From RHLJ01 sp965222205 (GTDB lineage Bacteria > Bacteroidota > Rhodothermia > Balneolales > Balneolaceae): DNA of 64,000 nucleotides. The position numbers and the translations under genes are program-made. The notes under the pieces are model-generated. The model was not told where the DNA came from and ran no database searches. It saw only the letters and a program-made list of their open reading frames with translations. The stretch is taken from assembly GCA_965222205.1 (NCBI GenBank), contig OZ244932.1, forward strand, positions 1,116,001-1,180,000, given 5' to 3'. Of the stretch, positions 55,139-62,994 are shown piece after piece. Within the stretch, counting starts at the first letter, position 1, and every line of letters starts with the position of its first letter.

Positions 55139-55892
55139 CTGTTGTTGTTTTGTTTAAGGATTAATTTCGTGATTCATCCTTAATACACACAACTCCGGAA
55201 GTACCCCTAATTCTTTTTCAAAGAAAATTTCAGGTTCTAAAAAACAAGCAGCAACTAACCTTAAAATTGTCATGCTGAATTCAGTTCAGCATCTGTAGGG
55301 GATGGTTTGTTGTTCTGAATAATTAAGAGATCAAGGCTTGGATACTTTACAGATCACGAATTAAGTCAGTCCGCTTAAAACACTTAAACTCGTTCCGAAG
55401 GTCCTCCTTCGGAATGCTGGCTTGAGGCTCTGCCTCAATGGAAGCAGGACCCTGCCTTTCGGCAGACAGGCTTTCAGGTAAGCATCACGTAGCAGAGCTA
55501 CGTGACAAGGGTAAAAGTGCTTAAGATCGTGCATGCCACGGCAAAGACGGGCTCCGCCTTTGAGCAACAACGAGTTTATCACTGCGCGGGGTAAGCTGCC
55601 CCGGGTAGCGCCATCGGGTGATGATCGACACAAGCGTATGGTCATCCGCCTACCGGCGGAATGATTACTATTGAATCATAGTCACACCCGATGGTTTTGG
55701 TTTAACGGTCGATATTGTATGATTGTACGGTTCTGGTCTTGAACGGAATCAGTATCCAGAGAAGGTAACATTGCCGAAAAACCGTCTGTTTATGAGTCTT
55801 TTTAAAAAAACGAAGACACTTCGTAAGGAAGAACTACATCCATGAATGGCTATTTGAAACAAAAACTTGCATCTCTGCTAAGAGTAACGCTT
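55139..55892. repeat. Gene-free stretch rich in short palindromes
   Basis: No convincing gene. Between 55393 and 55700 short perfect hairpins follow one another: TTCCGAAGG-TCCT-CCTTCGGAA (55393-55414), TTGAGGC-TCT-GCCTCAA (55422-55438), CTGCC-TTTC-GGCAG (55452-55465), CACGTAGC-AGA-GCTACGTG (55486-55504), and further ones around TGCCCCGGG, CCGCC-TACC-GGCGG and CCATCGGGTG/CACCCGATGG. The first resembles the palindrome inserted near the tmRNA. The pattern suggests a REP-like element cluster or a highly structured RNA at the edge of the integron array. An open frame at 55361-55645 follows these palindromes and is rejected as a gene. Confidence 0.6.
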
Positions 55893-55906
55893 TTTAGGCG
55901 TGTGCT

Positions 55907-56215
55907 TTAATTTAGAAAATGCAAACACATAGAGCGAACCTTTTTCGCGCTTAACTCAATTTCCTTTTGAAAATGCTCTACATTTTCAAAACGGTGAACA
56001 AACTCTTCTTCTGGGATTCTTAAATTTATTGCTGATACCGATAGATAATTATCCCTACGATCGTAATTAATCTTTACTCGTGTTTGCTTCTGTTCATATT
56101 CGAGGTAAACAAACATGTTTTCGTTTTTGGAAGTAACCAATTTGAAGTTCTGTTCTTTAGTAAGAAAAGAGAATTGATTTTTGGCTTCTTTATAAAATTG
56201 GTTTGTTGAAAACAT
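55907..56215 (-). CDS. Cassette A hypothetical protein (102 aa)
   Basis: A 102-residue cytoplasmic protein, not recognised. It is charged, with YLEYEQKQTRVKINYDRRDNYLSVSA (probable beta-hairpin region) and FENVEHFQKEIELSAKKVRSM (helix), a size and style usual for integron cassette products. The start lies 22 bases inside the cassette border and the stop lies 14 bases before the degenerate core site at 55893, the tight packing expected for a cassette gene. Confidence 0.6.
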   Translation of the reverse strand: MFSTNQFYKEAKNQFSFLTKEQNFKLVTSKNENMFVYLEYEQKQTRVKINYDRRDNYLSVSAINLRIPEEEFVHRFENVEHFQKEIELSAKKVRSMCLHFLN

Positions 56216-56297
56216 GAAGCAGTTTAAATACGCCTAACGACCCTGCGTTTAAGGTACTGTGTTAAAAATCAATACTACGATACTAAAATTAGTATCT

Positions 56298-57428
56298 TTA
56301 TTCCATCAGAAAGGAAACAGTCATTTCATGTGGCGGTTTACCTTGTGGTTCCCCGCCCTTGGTGGGGAACTTTCTTTTTTCTTCGCCATCTGTTTGCAGG
56401 ATCGGTTCATTAACGGAATGTTCTGTTCTCGGATCTGGCTCGCGATAGGGTTCATTTTTCTTCCACAGGGTATACATTAGTATTAAGAGCTTTTTTTGTA
56501 CCGCCACGTAGCTCTTCATTTTAATGTTATGTTTACTGTAGGTCCGGTGAAACAAGGCGTGTAACGGTTTAACCTGACAGCTCACCGCGGTGATGGCCGG
56601 AAAATATAAGGCCCGTCGTATGCGTGAATTTCCTTTTTTGGAGATCTTTGTGGTGCCAATGCGTTTGCCCGACTGATCTTCTACCACATCATATCCGCTG
56701 TAGCTCACCAATTGCCCGATGTTTTCCATCAGCGCAAAGCCGTTGGTTTCTGCCAGAAGTATGGCTACGGTTGTCAGCCCAACTCCTTTGATGCTACACA
56801 GGTGGGCTACTTTCTCGGTGATCTCCGGGTCGGAGTTCAAGTGGCTGATGATGGCTTTTTCGAGCCTTGTCATTTGTTTCTCTAAGGTCCGGATCAGCGA
56901 TTTGAGCTGTCGGGTAACTACCCCAACCTGGTAGATACTGTGTTGGGTGGCGTGGAGTTGGTTGGAGAGACTGGTTTTATTCTTTTGCAGGCTTTCCAGT
57001 TGCCGGGTCATGGTGCGCAGGGTGAAGAAAAACTCGCTCATAGGCTGCCAGCGAGGCAGGGCTTGTTCGGCTCCCATACGGGCCAATCCCTTCGCATCAA
57101 TGGCGTCATTTTTAGACCGGAGTCCCAGCGACTCCAGATACTTTTTAGACTTATTGGGGAGGATTACCGATACGTATAAACCAGCTTTACTTAACGCCAG
57201 GGCGCAGTTTTCGTAGTACACACCGGTAGCCTCCAGCAGGCATACCAATGGCACCTGTTGTTGGAGGTGGTGCTTGCTGGTCCAGCGGATCAGGGCCTTA
57301 TATCCTGCCGGTGAATTGGCGAATGCTTTGGTGGACATCACCTGCACGTGCTGTTGAAGGTTGATAGTGGACAGGCAGCAGGCTAACGAATCTGCTGACA
57401 CATCAATACCCAGGGAATACTTTAACAT
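56298..57428 (-). CDS. IS110-family transposase (copy 1)
   Basis: A 376-residue recombinase of the IS110 family. The N-terminal DEDD RuvC-like domain has GIDVSADS (first Asp), CLLEATGVYYE (Glu) and SKNDAIDAKGLAR (two Asp). The C-terminal Transposase_20 part has LCSIKGVGLTTVAILLAET and KISKKGNSRIRRALYF, which contains the catalytic Ser. A Pro/Lys-rich tail (KRKFPTKGGEPQGKPP) follows. Such enzymes use a bridge RNA encoded next to the gene to join a donor circle to a target. The protein is identical to that of copy 2. Confidence 0.93.
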   Translation of the reverse strand: MLKYSLGIDVSADSLACCLSTINLQQHVQVMSTKAFANSPAGYKALIRWTSKHHLQQQVPLVCLLEATGVYYENCALALSKAGLYVSVILPNKSKKYLESLGLRSKNDAIDAKGLARMGAEQALPRWQPMSEFFFTLRTMTRQLESLQKNKTSLSNQLHATQHSIYQVGVVTRQLKSLIRTLEKQMTRLEKAIISHLNSDPEITEKVAHLCSIKGVGLTTVAILLAETNGFALMENIGQLVSYSGYDVVEDQSGKRIGTTKISKKGNSRIRRALYFPAITAVSCQVKPLHALFHRTYSKHNIKMKSYVAVQKKLLILMYTLWKKNEPYREPDPRTEHSVNEPILQTDGEEKRKFPTKGGEPQGKPPHEMTVSFLME

Positions 57429-57479
57429 GGCTCATACCATTAGGAGTTGGATGATTTATACAAGCAGAAACCACCACTT

Positions 57480-57640
57480 CTTTCTCCATTGCTCATCGTT
57501 TATCGGGTATTCATAGGTAACCTATGATACATAAGTACTGTTGAGGATCTGAAGGAGTGACGAAAGGCAGGGATTCCTTAAACCCGGCATCGTAAACTAC
57601 GTGCAATAATTAGCGGCGATCGGTGCTACTGCCTCTCGTT
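57480..57640 (-). ncRNA. Putative bridge RNA of IS110 copy 1
   Basis: On the minus strand, stem GGCAG (57629-57633) / CTGCC (57566-57570) closes an internal loop. Its 5' side has TCGCCGCT (57612-57619), equal to the attC target left of and including the CT core. Its 3' side has GTTTAAG (57577-57583), complementary to the target on the other side (CTTAAAC). An inner hairpin CGTA-GTT-TACG caps the loop. Further on (57505-57545) a second hairpin CATAGGT/ACCTATG is flanked by ACAGTAC (57535-57541), equal to the element end at 56254-56260. This order, target loop then donor loop then gene, is that of IS110 bridge RNAs. Ends are approximate. Confidence 0.65.
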
Positions 57641-57795
57641 ATCTGTTTGTCTTGCTGGTACAATACGTACTTTTTGAAAGATATGAGCGGCGAGTATGGT
57701 TATGGGTTAATAAACGATGATAAATTTTAAACAAGCAACTCCGGAAAACAACAGCACGTCCGCGTCCCAGTTGATGCGCTTGTTAGTGCACATTT

Positions 57796-58341
57796 TTAAG
57801 GCGTAAGTACTATTTTATTTGGGAAAAATTCAATTTTGAAAGCCTCTGTAGGAACATCATTTGGTCTTATGTCACAGCCGTAATCTTTGTAATAATTATT
57901 GAAATGATCTAAGGCTGAACTGTCAGAAAGAAATATGTCACCTGTATAGTTAGGCTCTGAGTTAAAAAAGACGAGGCAATTTCCGCGAATGCCAACTTTT
58001 GTACTATTTACTGAATTCCAATCTTGAGAATAACCAAAAACCAACTTACCAAATGGTGGGCGAAACAGAACCCTAAATTGATCAATTTCCTGAGTAAGTA
58101 TTCCAGATGAATCTGAAGTTATACTTAGAATGTGACGGTTTCTCGTTTCGCAACCGTAGCAGTCATGCTGCATATATTCAACACCTTTCCAAACACCAGT
58201 TGAACCATCAGAAAAAACTTCGTTTAAAACTATAGGCGTTGAATACAAACTAAGTTCTACAGGTTTAAAAAATAGAAAACCAACCACGCCAAAAATGAGG
58301 ATGGGTAAGAATATGAAGGTATGTCTTTTGGTGAGTTTCAA
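57796..58341 (-). CDS. Cassette B hypothetical membrane-anchored protein
   Basis: A 181-residue protein, not recognised. One N-terminal hydrophobic segment (FIFLPILIFGVVGFLFF, about 9-25) is followed by a presumed outside domain with HDCYGCETRNRHILSIT (two Cys that may bond) and YTGDIFLSDSSALDHFNNYYKDYGCD. The gene fills cassette B: the start is 7 bases inside the right border and the stop 7 bases inside the left. It may be an envelope protein of accessory function. Confidence 0.6.
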   Translation of the reverse strand: MKLTKRHTFIFLPILIFGVVGFLFFKPVELSLYSTPIVLNEVFSDGSTGVWKGVEYMQHDCYGCETRNRHILSITSDSSGILTQEIDQFRVLFRPPFGKLVFGYSQDWNSVNSTKVGIRGNCLVFFNSEPNYTGDIFLSDSSALDHFNNYYKDYGCDIRPNDVPTEAFKIEFFPNKIVLTP

Positions 58342-58411
58342 TGTGCACTAACGACCCTGCGTTTAAGGTACTGTGTTAAAAATCAATACTACGATACTAA
58401 AATTAGTATCT

Positions 58412-59542
58412 TTATTCCATCAGAAAGGAAACAGTCATTTCATGTGGCGGTTTACCTTGTGGTTCCCCGCCCTTGGTGGGGAACTTTCTTTTTTCTTCGC
58501 CATCTGTTTGCAGGATCGGTTCATTAACGGAATGTTCTGTTCTCGGATCTGGCTCGCGATAGGGTTCATTTTTCTTCCACAGGGTATACATTAGTATTAA
58601 GAGCTTTTTTTGTACCGCCACGTAGCTCTTCATTTTAATGTTATGTTTACTGTAGGTCCGGTGAAACAAGGCGTGTAACGGTTTAACCTGACAGCTCACC
58701 GCGGTGATGGCCGGAAAATATAAGGCCCGTCGTATGCGTGAATTTCCTTTTTTGGAGATCTTTGTGGTGCCAATGCGTTTGCCCGACTGATCTTCTACCA
58801 CATCATATCCGCTGTAGCTCACCAATTGCCCGATGTTTTCCATCAGCGCAAAGCCGTTGGTTTCTGCCAGAAGTATGGCTACGGTTGTCAGCCCAACTCC
58901 TTTGATGCTACACAGGTGGGCTACTTTCTCGGTGATCTCCGGGTCGGAGTTCAAGTGGCTGATGATGGCTTTTTCGAGCCTTGTCATTTGTTTCTCTAAG
59001 GTCCGGATCAGCGATTTGAGCTGTCGGGTAACTACCCCAACCTGGTAGATACTGTGTTGGGTGGCGTGGAGTTGGTTGGAGAGACTGGTTTTATTCTTTT
59101 GCAGGCTTTCCAGTTGCCGGGTCATGGTGCGCAGGGTGAAGAAAAACTCGCTCATAGGCTGCCAGCGAGGCAGGGCTTGTTCGGCTCCCATACGGGCCAA
59201 TCCCTTCGCATCAATGGCGTCATTTTTAGACCGGAGTCCCAGCGACTCCAGATACTTTTTAGACTTATTGGGGAGGATTACCGATACGTATAAACCAGCT
59301 TTACTTAACGCCAGGGCGCAGTTTTCGTAGTACACACCGGTAGCCTCCAGCAGGCATACCAATGGCACCTGTTGTTGGAGGTGGTGCTTGCTGGTCCAGC
59401 GGATCAGGGCCTTATATCCTGCCGGTGAATTGGCGAATGCTTTGGTGGACATCACCTGCACGTGCTGTTGAAGGTTGATAGTGGACAGGCAGCAGGCTAA
59501 CGAATCTGCTGACACATCAATACCCAGGGAATACTTTAACAT
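58412..59542 (-). CDS. IS110-family transposase (copy 2)
   Basis: A 376-residue DEDD/Ser recombinase identical in every residue to the product of copy 1, with the same GIDVSADS, NDAIDAKG and SKKGNSRIRR motifs. Lack of differences indicates recent transposition or gene conversion, and both copies appear intact. Confidence 0.93.
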   Translation of the reverse strand: MLKYSLGIDVSADSLACCLSTINLQQHVQVMSTKAFANSPAGYKALIRWTSKHHLQQQVPLVCLLEATGVYYENCALALSKAGLYVSVILPNKSKKYLESLGLRSKNDAIDAKGLARMGAEQALPRWQPMSEFFFTLRTMTRQLESLQKNKTSLSNQLHATQHSIYQVGVVTRQLKSLIRTLEKQMTRLEKAIISHLNSDPEITEKVAHLCSIKGVGLTTVAILLAETNGFALMENIGQLVSYSGYDVVEDQSGKRIGTTKISKKGNSRIRRALYFPAITAVSCQVKPLHALFHRTYSKHNIKMKSYVAVQKKLLILMYTLWKKNEPYREPDPRTEHSVNEPILQTDGEEKRKFPTKGGEPQGKPPHEMTVSFLME

Positions 59543-59593
59543 GGCTCATACCATTAGGAGTTGGATGATTTATACAAGCAGAAACCACCACTT

Positions 59594-59754
59594 CTTTCTC
59601 CATTGCTCATCGTTTATCGGGTATTCATAGGTAACCTATGATACATAAGTACTGTTGAGGATCTGAAGGAGTGACGAAAGGCAGGGATTCCTTAAACCCG
59701 GCATCGTAAACTACGTGCAATAATTAGCGGCGATCGGTGCTACTGCCTCTCGTT
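59594..59754 (-). ncRNA. Putative bridge RNA of IS110 copy 2
   Basis: Same sequence as the candidate of copy 1: closing stem at 59743-59747/59680-59684, target guides at 59726-59733 (TCGCCGCT) and 59691-59697 (GTTTAAG), donor-like ACAGTAC at 59649-59655. Ends are approximate. Confidence 0.63.
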
Positions 59755-59929
59755 ATCTGTTTGTCTTGCTGGTACAATACGTACTTTTTGAAAGATATGA
59801 GCGGCGAGTCGAGTTTTAATTGTTAAAGTTCCGAACCCTAACCGAGTCCGTTTGAAACGCTTGATCTTTACAAAAAGGATGTCCCCACCTAGATTGTAGT
59901 TTTGACATCAACAAACCAGGGAGGACACC

Positions 59930-60991
59930 ATGATTCACGTAGGAATCGATGTACATAGCCGAAATATGACACTTGTAGCCATTAATGACAACGGAAAGTT
60001 ATTGGCGGAGGAAAGAATGAGCAATACTCCAGCTCACCTTGCCCGGTTTTTTGAACGCTTTACCGGGCCTGTTCAGGCCGTGGTGGAATGCACCAGCTAT
60101 TGGTATTGGGTGAGTGATTGGTGCCGTGCTCACCAGATTCCATTAACACTGGCTCACGCCAAGATGCTTAAAGCCATCAGCTACGCCAAGGTAAAGACGG
60201 ACTCGGTGGATGCGCGTACCCTTGCCGAGTTGCTCCGAGCAGGGTTGATTCCCGAAGCCCATCAATGCCGGCCCGACCAGCGGGATCTTCGTGAACTCAC
60301 CCGTGGCCGGCTGCGAATGATCGGTCGACGGTCCGGATTGCAGTCTAGCCTGTGGCAGCTGGCGGCGAAGTATAATGTGATCATTCAGGATGTAGGTTGG
60401 CGCTACCTGGGTAAACTTGGTAACTTCTTGGAGCACCAGTTGCCAGAAGTGGCCTGGATAGAGGCACAGTTACTACTGGATCACATTCGATTGACTCAGG
60501 ATCACATCAAAGCGTTGGAACAAGCGATCGAAGAACAAACCGGGTTTCACACTCAGGTAGAGCAGCTTAAGGTCCTTCCCGGGTTCGGGATGGTCTGCGC
60601 CTGGACGGTGGTGGCCGAGATCGGGGATATCACCCGCTTCCCCTCGGCCAAACAATTTGTCAGTTATTGCCGGTTGGTGCCGGGGGCAAAGGATTCGGGC
60701 GGGAAACACCGCCACCGCAGTAAGAATAAAGATGGCAACCGCTACCTGCGGATCGCTTTCAATCAGGCCGCCATCATTGCCTACCGGGATTACCCGGTGG
60801 TCAAAGAGTTTTATAGGAAAGTAACCCGGCGAAGCGGCAAGCACGTGGCGCGCACGGTGGTGGGTAAAGAGCTGGCGAGGATCGTCTGGCATATGCTGAG
60901 CAAAGAAGAAAACTATAAAGGATTTAAAGGCAGGAAGACGAAGGTTACCACTCAAAACTACTGGCCACAACCCATAAGCCCGAACGCATAA
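59930..60991 (+). CDS. IS110-family transposase, IS1111 subgroup
   Basis: A 353-residue recombinase unrelated in detail to the IS110 copies. The DEDD domain has VGIDVHSRN, VVECTSYWYW and VKTDSVDARTLAELLRAGL. The C-terminal part has LKVLPGFGMVCAWTVVAEIG, FPSAKQFVSYCRLVPG, HRHRSKNKDGNRYLRIAFNQA (with the Ser) and KHVARTVVGKELARIVWHML. An AGGGAGGAC ribosome site precedes the ATG. The gene is intact. Confidence 0.93.
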   Translation: MIHVGIDVHSRNMTLVAINDNGKLLAEERMSNTPAHLARFFERFTGPVQAVVECTSYWYWVSDWCRAHQIPLTLAHAKMLKAISYAKVKTDSVDARTLAELLRAGLIPEAHQCRPDQRDLRELTRGRLRMIGRRSGLQSSLWQLAAKYNVIIQDVGWRYLGKLGNFLEHQLPEVAWIEAQLLLDHIRLTQDHIKALEQAIEEQTGFHTQVEQLKVLPGFGMVCAWTVVAEIGDITRFPSAKQFVSYCRLVPGAKDSGGKHRHRSKNKDGNRYLRIAFNQAAIIAYRDYPVVKEFYRKVTRRSGKHVARTVVGKELARIVWHMLSKEENYKGFKGRKTKVTTQNYWPQPISPNA

Positions 60992-61279
60992 CAGGAAGAG
61001 CCTCCATGTAGGGAGGTATCAATCCGCACTGTTTGATTGGGAAATGGGTTGTTGGTTCGGCTACAGATCTGGGATGGTTCCGGGGTTCGGAACAGTTCCG
61101 CCCGGAGCGGCGGAAACAAGCCCGCAAAGATGTTTGGACGCCGGTAGCGCCGGAAAGATCACCCAGCCGACCATGCCATTAGTAGGGAAAGGGAGCGTTC
61201 TGCCTTCATGAATATCACGAGTACGTAACAGCTACGGTGGGGAAACTATGTGCCCTTGACAATGTCCTTTTTAAAGATG
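60992..61279 (+). ncRNA. Downstream noncoding end, expected bridge RNA of the IS1111-type element
   Basis: IS1111-subgroup elements encode their guide RNA after the transposase gene. This 288-base end is rich in possible stems (GGTTCCGGGGTTCGGAACAG, CGCCGGTAGCGCCGG). AGCGTT near 61193 is complementary to the target AACGCT, but I could not assign a clear pair of guides, so the RNA itself is predicted from position only. Confidence 0.4.
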
Positions 61280-61516
61280 TTATACGTTTGAAAGTTTTTT
61301 GTAACGACCATAAATAAAGAACGCAATTGAAAGGTTAATTGCAGAAAAAACAAAGTAACCACTTGCAAAGATCATTGAACCTTTAAACTCTGCAGCAATT
61401 TTATTTGGACTGAAGTAATAAAAGTGATTAAGCAAAGTGTGGATTGAAAAATAAAGAAAGAAGACTCCAATTAAGGTGAGTATAGTTATCGATATTTTAT
61501 AAATGACTTGTTTCAA
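61280..61516 (-). CDS. Cassette C small membrane protein (78 aa)
   Basis: A 78-residue protein with two hydrophobic spans (ISITILTLIGVFFLYFSIH, about 8-26, and SMIFASGYFVFSAINLSIAFFIYG, about 47-70), a short loop and basic ends (MKQVIYK, RYKKLSNV). Family not recognised. The TAA stop is part of the TTATACG core site of the cassette, so the gene fills the cassette fully and its stop depends on the recombination junction. Confidence 0.65.
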   Translation of the reverse strand: MKQVIYKISITILTLIGVFFLYFSIHTLLNHFYYFSPNKIAAEFKGSMIFASGYFVFSAINLSIAFFIYGRYKKLSNV

Positions 61517-61533
61517 TGATTTAATCTCAAAAC

Positions 61534-61656
61534 GTATAACGAACCTGCGTTTAAACGGCGCGGGGATTATGATTTATTTGAAGTAGCGAAAATAATTCCT
61601 GGCAATCAAGTTTCGTCGCACCCCGTCCGCGTCCGATTTAAAACGCATTGTTAGCC
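61534..61656 (-). other. Intact attC site between cassettes C and D
   Basis: A 123-base site: GTATAACGAACCTGCGTTTA at the left, CCCCGTCCGCGTCC ... AAAACGCATTGTTAGCC at the right. Its arms GCGTTTAAACGGCGCGGGG and CCCCGTCCGCG...TTTAAAACGC can pair with small bulges, and read on the minus strand it begins GGCTAACAATGCG, the usual start of attC. Compared with the interrupted sites the IS110 target core AG is AA here (TTTAAACGGCG). Confidence 0.8.
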
Positions 61657-61658
61657 TG

Positions 61659-62261
61659 CTATTCCATGAGGCTTTGATCTAAGAAAGAAGCCAAGCCATT
61701 CATGACATTTTGAAAAGATGATTGCAAGGCACTTCTTGCTGTTGAATAACCACCTGTATTGGGCTTGGACACAACATCGGATATTTCTTTGGAATATTTA
61801 TCTTCACCATCTCGATAGTCATAAAGCATCACTCCAAGCCCTGTTAGTCCGTTCCATTTACCATCAGCTACGCCACTGAATCGGAATACAAACGGTTGTC
61901 CATTGATTGAGCCAATTCCAGATGTTGATTCAACACCAAAACCAGCGTTATATCCTGCAACATTTATCTTTAAAGTTATTTTGCTGTTTTCAGGAGAAGA
62001 AAAATATTCTGAACTATTAATCTTCTGAAAATTTGCAGCAGGATAGGTTTTTCTCAAATGCTCAAGGATTGAATTTTGTACTTCTAGTGACGCATCTTTT
62101 TCACTTCGTGAGTCAAAGAAAACAACATCAATTCGTTCATTTTTTAAAAATCCAGATCTTGGAGTCGTAGAAGTTTGTGAGGGAGCATAAGTTTTGCTTG
62201 TAGCGCAGCTAACAAATAGAAAAATCGAAACTACACTACATATTTTTAAGAAAGTATTCAT
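61659..62261 (-). CDS. Cassette D lipoprotein of unknown function
   Basis: A 200-residue lipoprotein: the lipobox FVSC at about 16-19 follows KICSVVSIFLF. The mature part has VDVVFFDSRSEKDASLEVQN-like IDVVFFDSRSEKDASLEV, SKITLKINVAGYNAGFGVES and FVFRFSGVADGKWNGLTGLG, an alternating beta-strand pattern. Family not recognised. It is the second gene of cassette D, 31 bases after the stop of the first, and its own stop is 3 bases from the attC. Confidence 0.6.
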   Translation of the reverse strand: MNTFLKICSVVSIFLFVSCATSKTYAPSQTSTTPRSGFLKNERIDVVFFDSRSEKDASLEVQNSILEHLRKTYPAANFQKINSSEYFSSPENSKITLKINVAGYNAGFGVESTSGIGSINGQPFVFRFSGVADGKWNGLTGLGVMLYDYRDGEDKYSKEISDVVSKPNTGGYSTARSALQSSFQNVMNGLASFLDQSLME

Positions 62262-62292
62262 AGCTCTTTAAAGATTTTGCAAACAATTTAGA

Positions 62293-62994
62293 TTAACTCA
62301 GTTCTGGTCCATAACTACGTTCGGGCAATAAATACCAAAACTGCTTTAATGCTTCACAATACTCGTTAAATAAATCTTGACTGATATTCAAAACTTCAGA
62401 TAATAAGGATGATTCAATTGTAGAAGAAAAACTAGCTTTAAGATATGACTGTGTAAATAATTGTTCTTCTAGCTCTTTCAATTTTTTTGCAGATCGACCA
62501 TCACCATGTTTGATGACATTATATAACAGCTGTAGTTCATTTATTTTTTCCCAACAATCAAGAGTTTCAATTTCAACACCATGATATTCAAACATCTCTT
62601 TGATTTCGCGGAAATTAGTGCAAAATGTTTCCATTTCAATTTTAAAACAGTGTCTCATTTCTTTGAATAGAAATCTTCTAATCTGCTGTTCCCAAAGCAT
62701 AAATGCTGTAGATATAGCCGAAGCTGTAAATTCATATTTAATTAATGACAGTTCTTGGTATTTATAGATTCCTTTTTCAAGTGCAGAATCAGCCAATGAT
62801 GAAGGATCAATCTCTTGTCCATAAGACTCCATGCCTTTTTGGAAAAAAGTATCTGAATGTTCTTCTGCTTCTTTTTCAATTTCATCAAAGTTTGGGAAAA
62901 GTCTTTCGTTATAGAATTTTTGAAAAGACTCAATCTCCGATTTTAAATACTTTCGCAGATCATTGTATAGATAAAGCTGACTTTTCTGTGACAT
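62293..62994 (-). CDS. Cassette D helical protein, possible HEPN-like
   Basis: A 233-residue cytoplasmic, mostly helical protein. LQLLYNVIKHGDGRSAKKLKEL (about 150-170) is a motif of helical proteins related to HEPN or AbiV-like families, where NxxKHG...S recurs. The Arg-x4-6-His ribonuclease motif of active HEPN toxins is not clearly present. FMLWEQQIRRFLFKEMRHCFKIEMETF fits a helix pair. It is the first gene of cassette D, starting 17 bases inside the cassette border. A defence-related role is a guess. Confidence 0.55.
   Translation of the reverse strand: MSQKSQLYLYNDLRKYLKSEIESFQKFYNERLFPNFDEIEKEAEEHSDTFFQKGMESYGQEIDPSSLADSALEKGIYKYQELSLIKYEFTASAISTAFMLWEQQIRRFLFKEMRHCFKIEMETFCTNFREIKEMFEYHGVEIETLDCWEKINELQLLYNVIKHGDGRSAKKLKELEEQLFTQSYLKASFSSTIESSLLSEVLNISQDLFNEYCEALKQFWYLLPERSYGPELS

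Larger units (their letters stand above)
56254..57687 (-). mobile_element. IS110-type element, copy 1, in attC
   Basis: About 1434 bases between AG dinucleotides (56252-56253 and 57686-57687), one of which belongs to the target core. No terminal inverted repeats are seen. It has one transposase gene with a long noncoding end upstream of it (57429-57687) and a short one downstream (44 bases), the arrangement of the IS110 subgroup. Bases 56234-57695 are the same as 58348-59809 as far as I can see by eye, including the surrounding attC bases. Confidence 0.85.
56231..57789 (-). other. attC site between cassettes A and B, split by an IS
   Basis: Left part 56231-56253 reads CGCCTAACGACCCTGCGTTT plus AAG; right part 57688-57789 ends with GTCCGCGTCCCAGTTGATGC and GCTTGTTAGTGCA. 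Without the 1434-base element it would be a site of about 125 bases, comparable to the intact attC at 61534-61656. Insertion is at TTTA-AG-CGGCG. Confidence 0.75.
58368..59801 (-). mobile_element. IS110-type element, copy 2, in attC
   Basis: Identical by eye to copy 1 at a constant offset of 2114 bases, in the same orientation and at the same position of another attC. The flanking bases differ only beyond the attC parts (GCACTAAC versus CGCCTAAC on the left, CGAGTCGAG versus CGAGTATGG on the right), which shows two separate insertions or a cassette-level event rather than a simple tandem duplication of the area. Confidence 0.85.
59864..61279 (+). mobile_element. IS1111-type IS110-family element in attC
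   Basis: About 1416 bases between TG dinucleotides (59862-59863 and 61278-61279). Sub-terminal inverted repeats are visible: TCTTTACAAAAAGGATGTCC then CCACC on the left, against GGTGGGGA and TGTCCTTTTTAAAGA on the right. The transposase gene has a short upstream end (66 bases) and a long downstream end (288 bases), the layout of the IS1111 subgroup. It lies on the strand opposite to the IS110 copies and is more GC-rich than the chromosome around it. It interrupts the attC between ACGCT-TG and TTATACG. Confidence 0.85.
58346..61286 (-). other. attC site between cassettes B and C, split by two elements
   Basis: Pieces in order: 58346-58367 (ACTAACGACCCTGCGTTTA and AG), IS110 copy 2, 59802-59863 (CGGCGAGTCGAG ... 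GTCCGTTTGAAACGCTTG), IS1111-type element, and 61280-61286 (TTATACG). Joined, the pieces give a site of about 90 bases with normal attC ends. The two insertions lie at opposite ends of the site. Confidence 0.72.

Noticed and set aside
55361..55645. Open frame of 94 codons in the palindrome field
   Set aside because: It runs through a chain of hairpins, has no ribosome site and its composition follows the palindromes rather than a protein.
56259..57216. Plus-strand frames within the IS110 element (also at 58373-59330)
   Set aside because: They are shadows of the transposase gene and identical in both copies for that reason.
60143..60970. Minus-strand frames across the IS1111-type transposase
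   Set aside because: Antisense to a well-supported recombinase gene and without family features.
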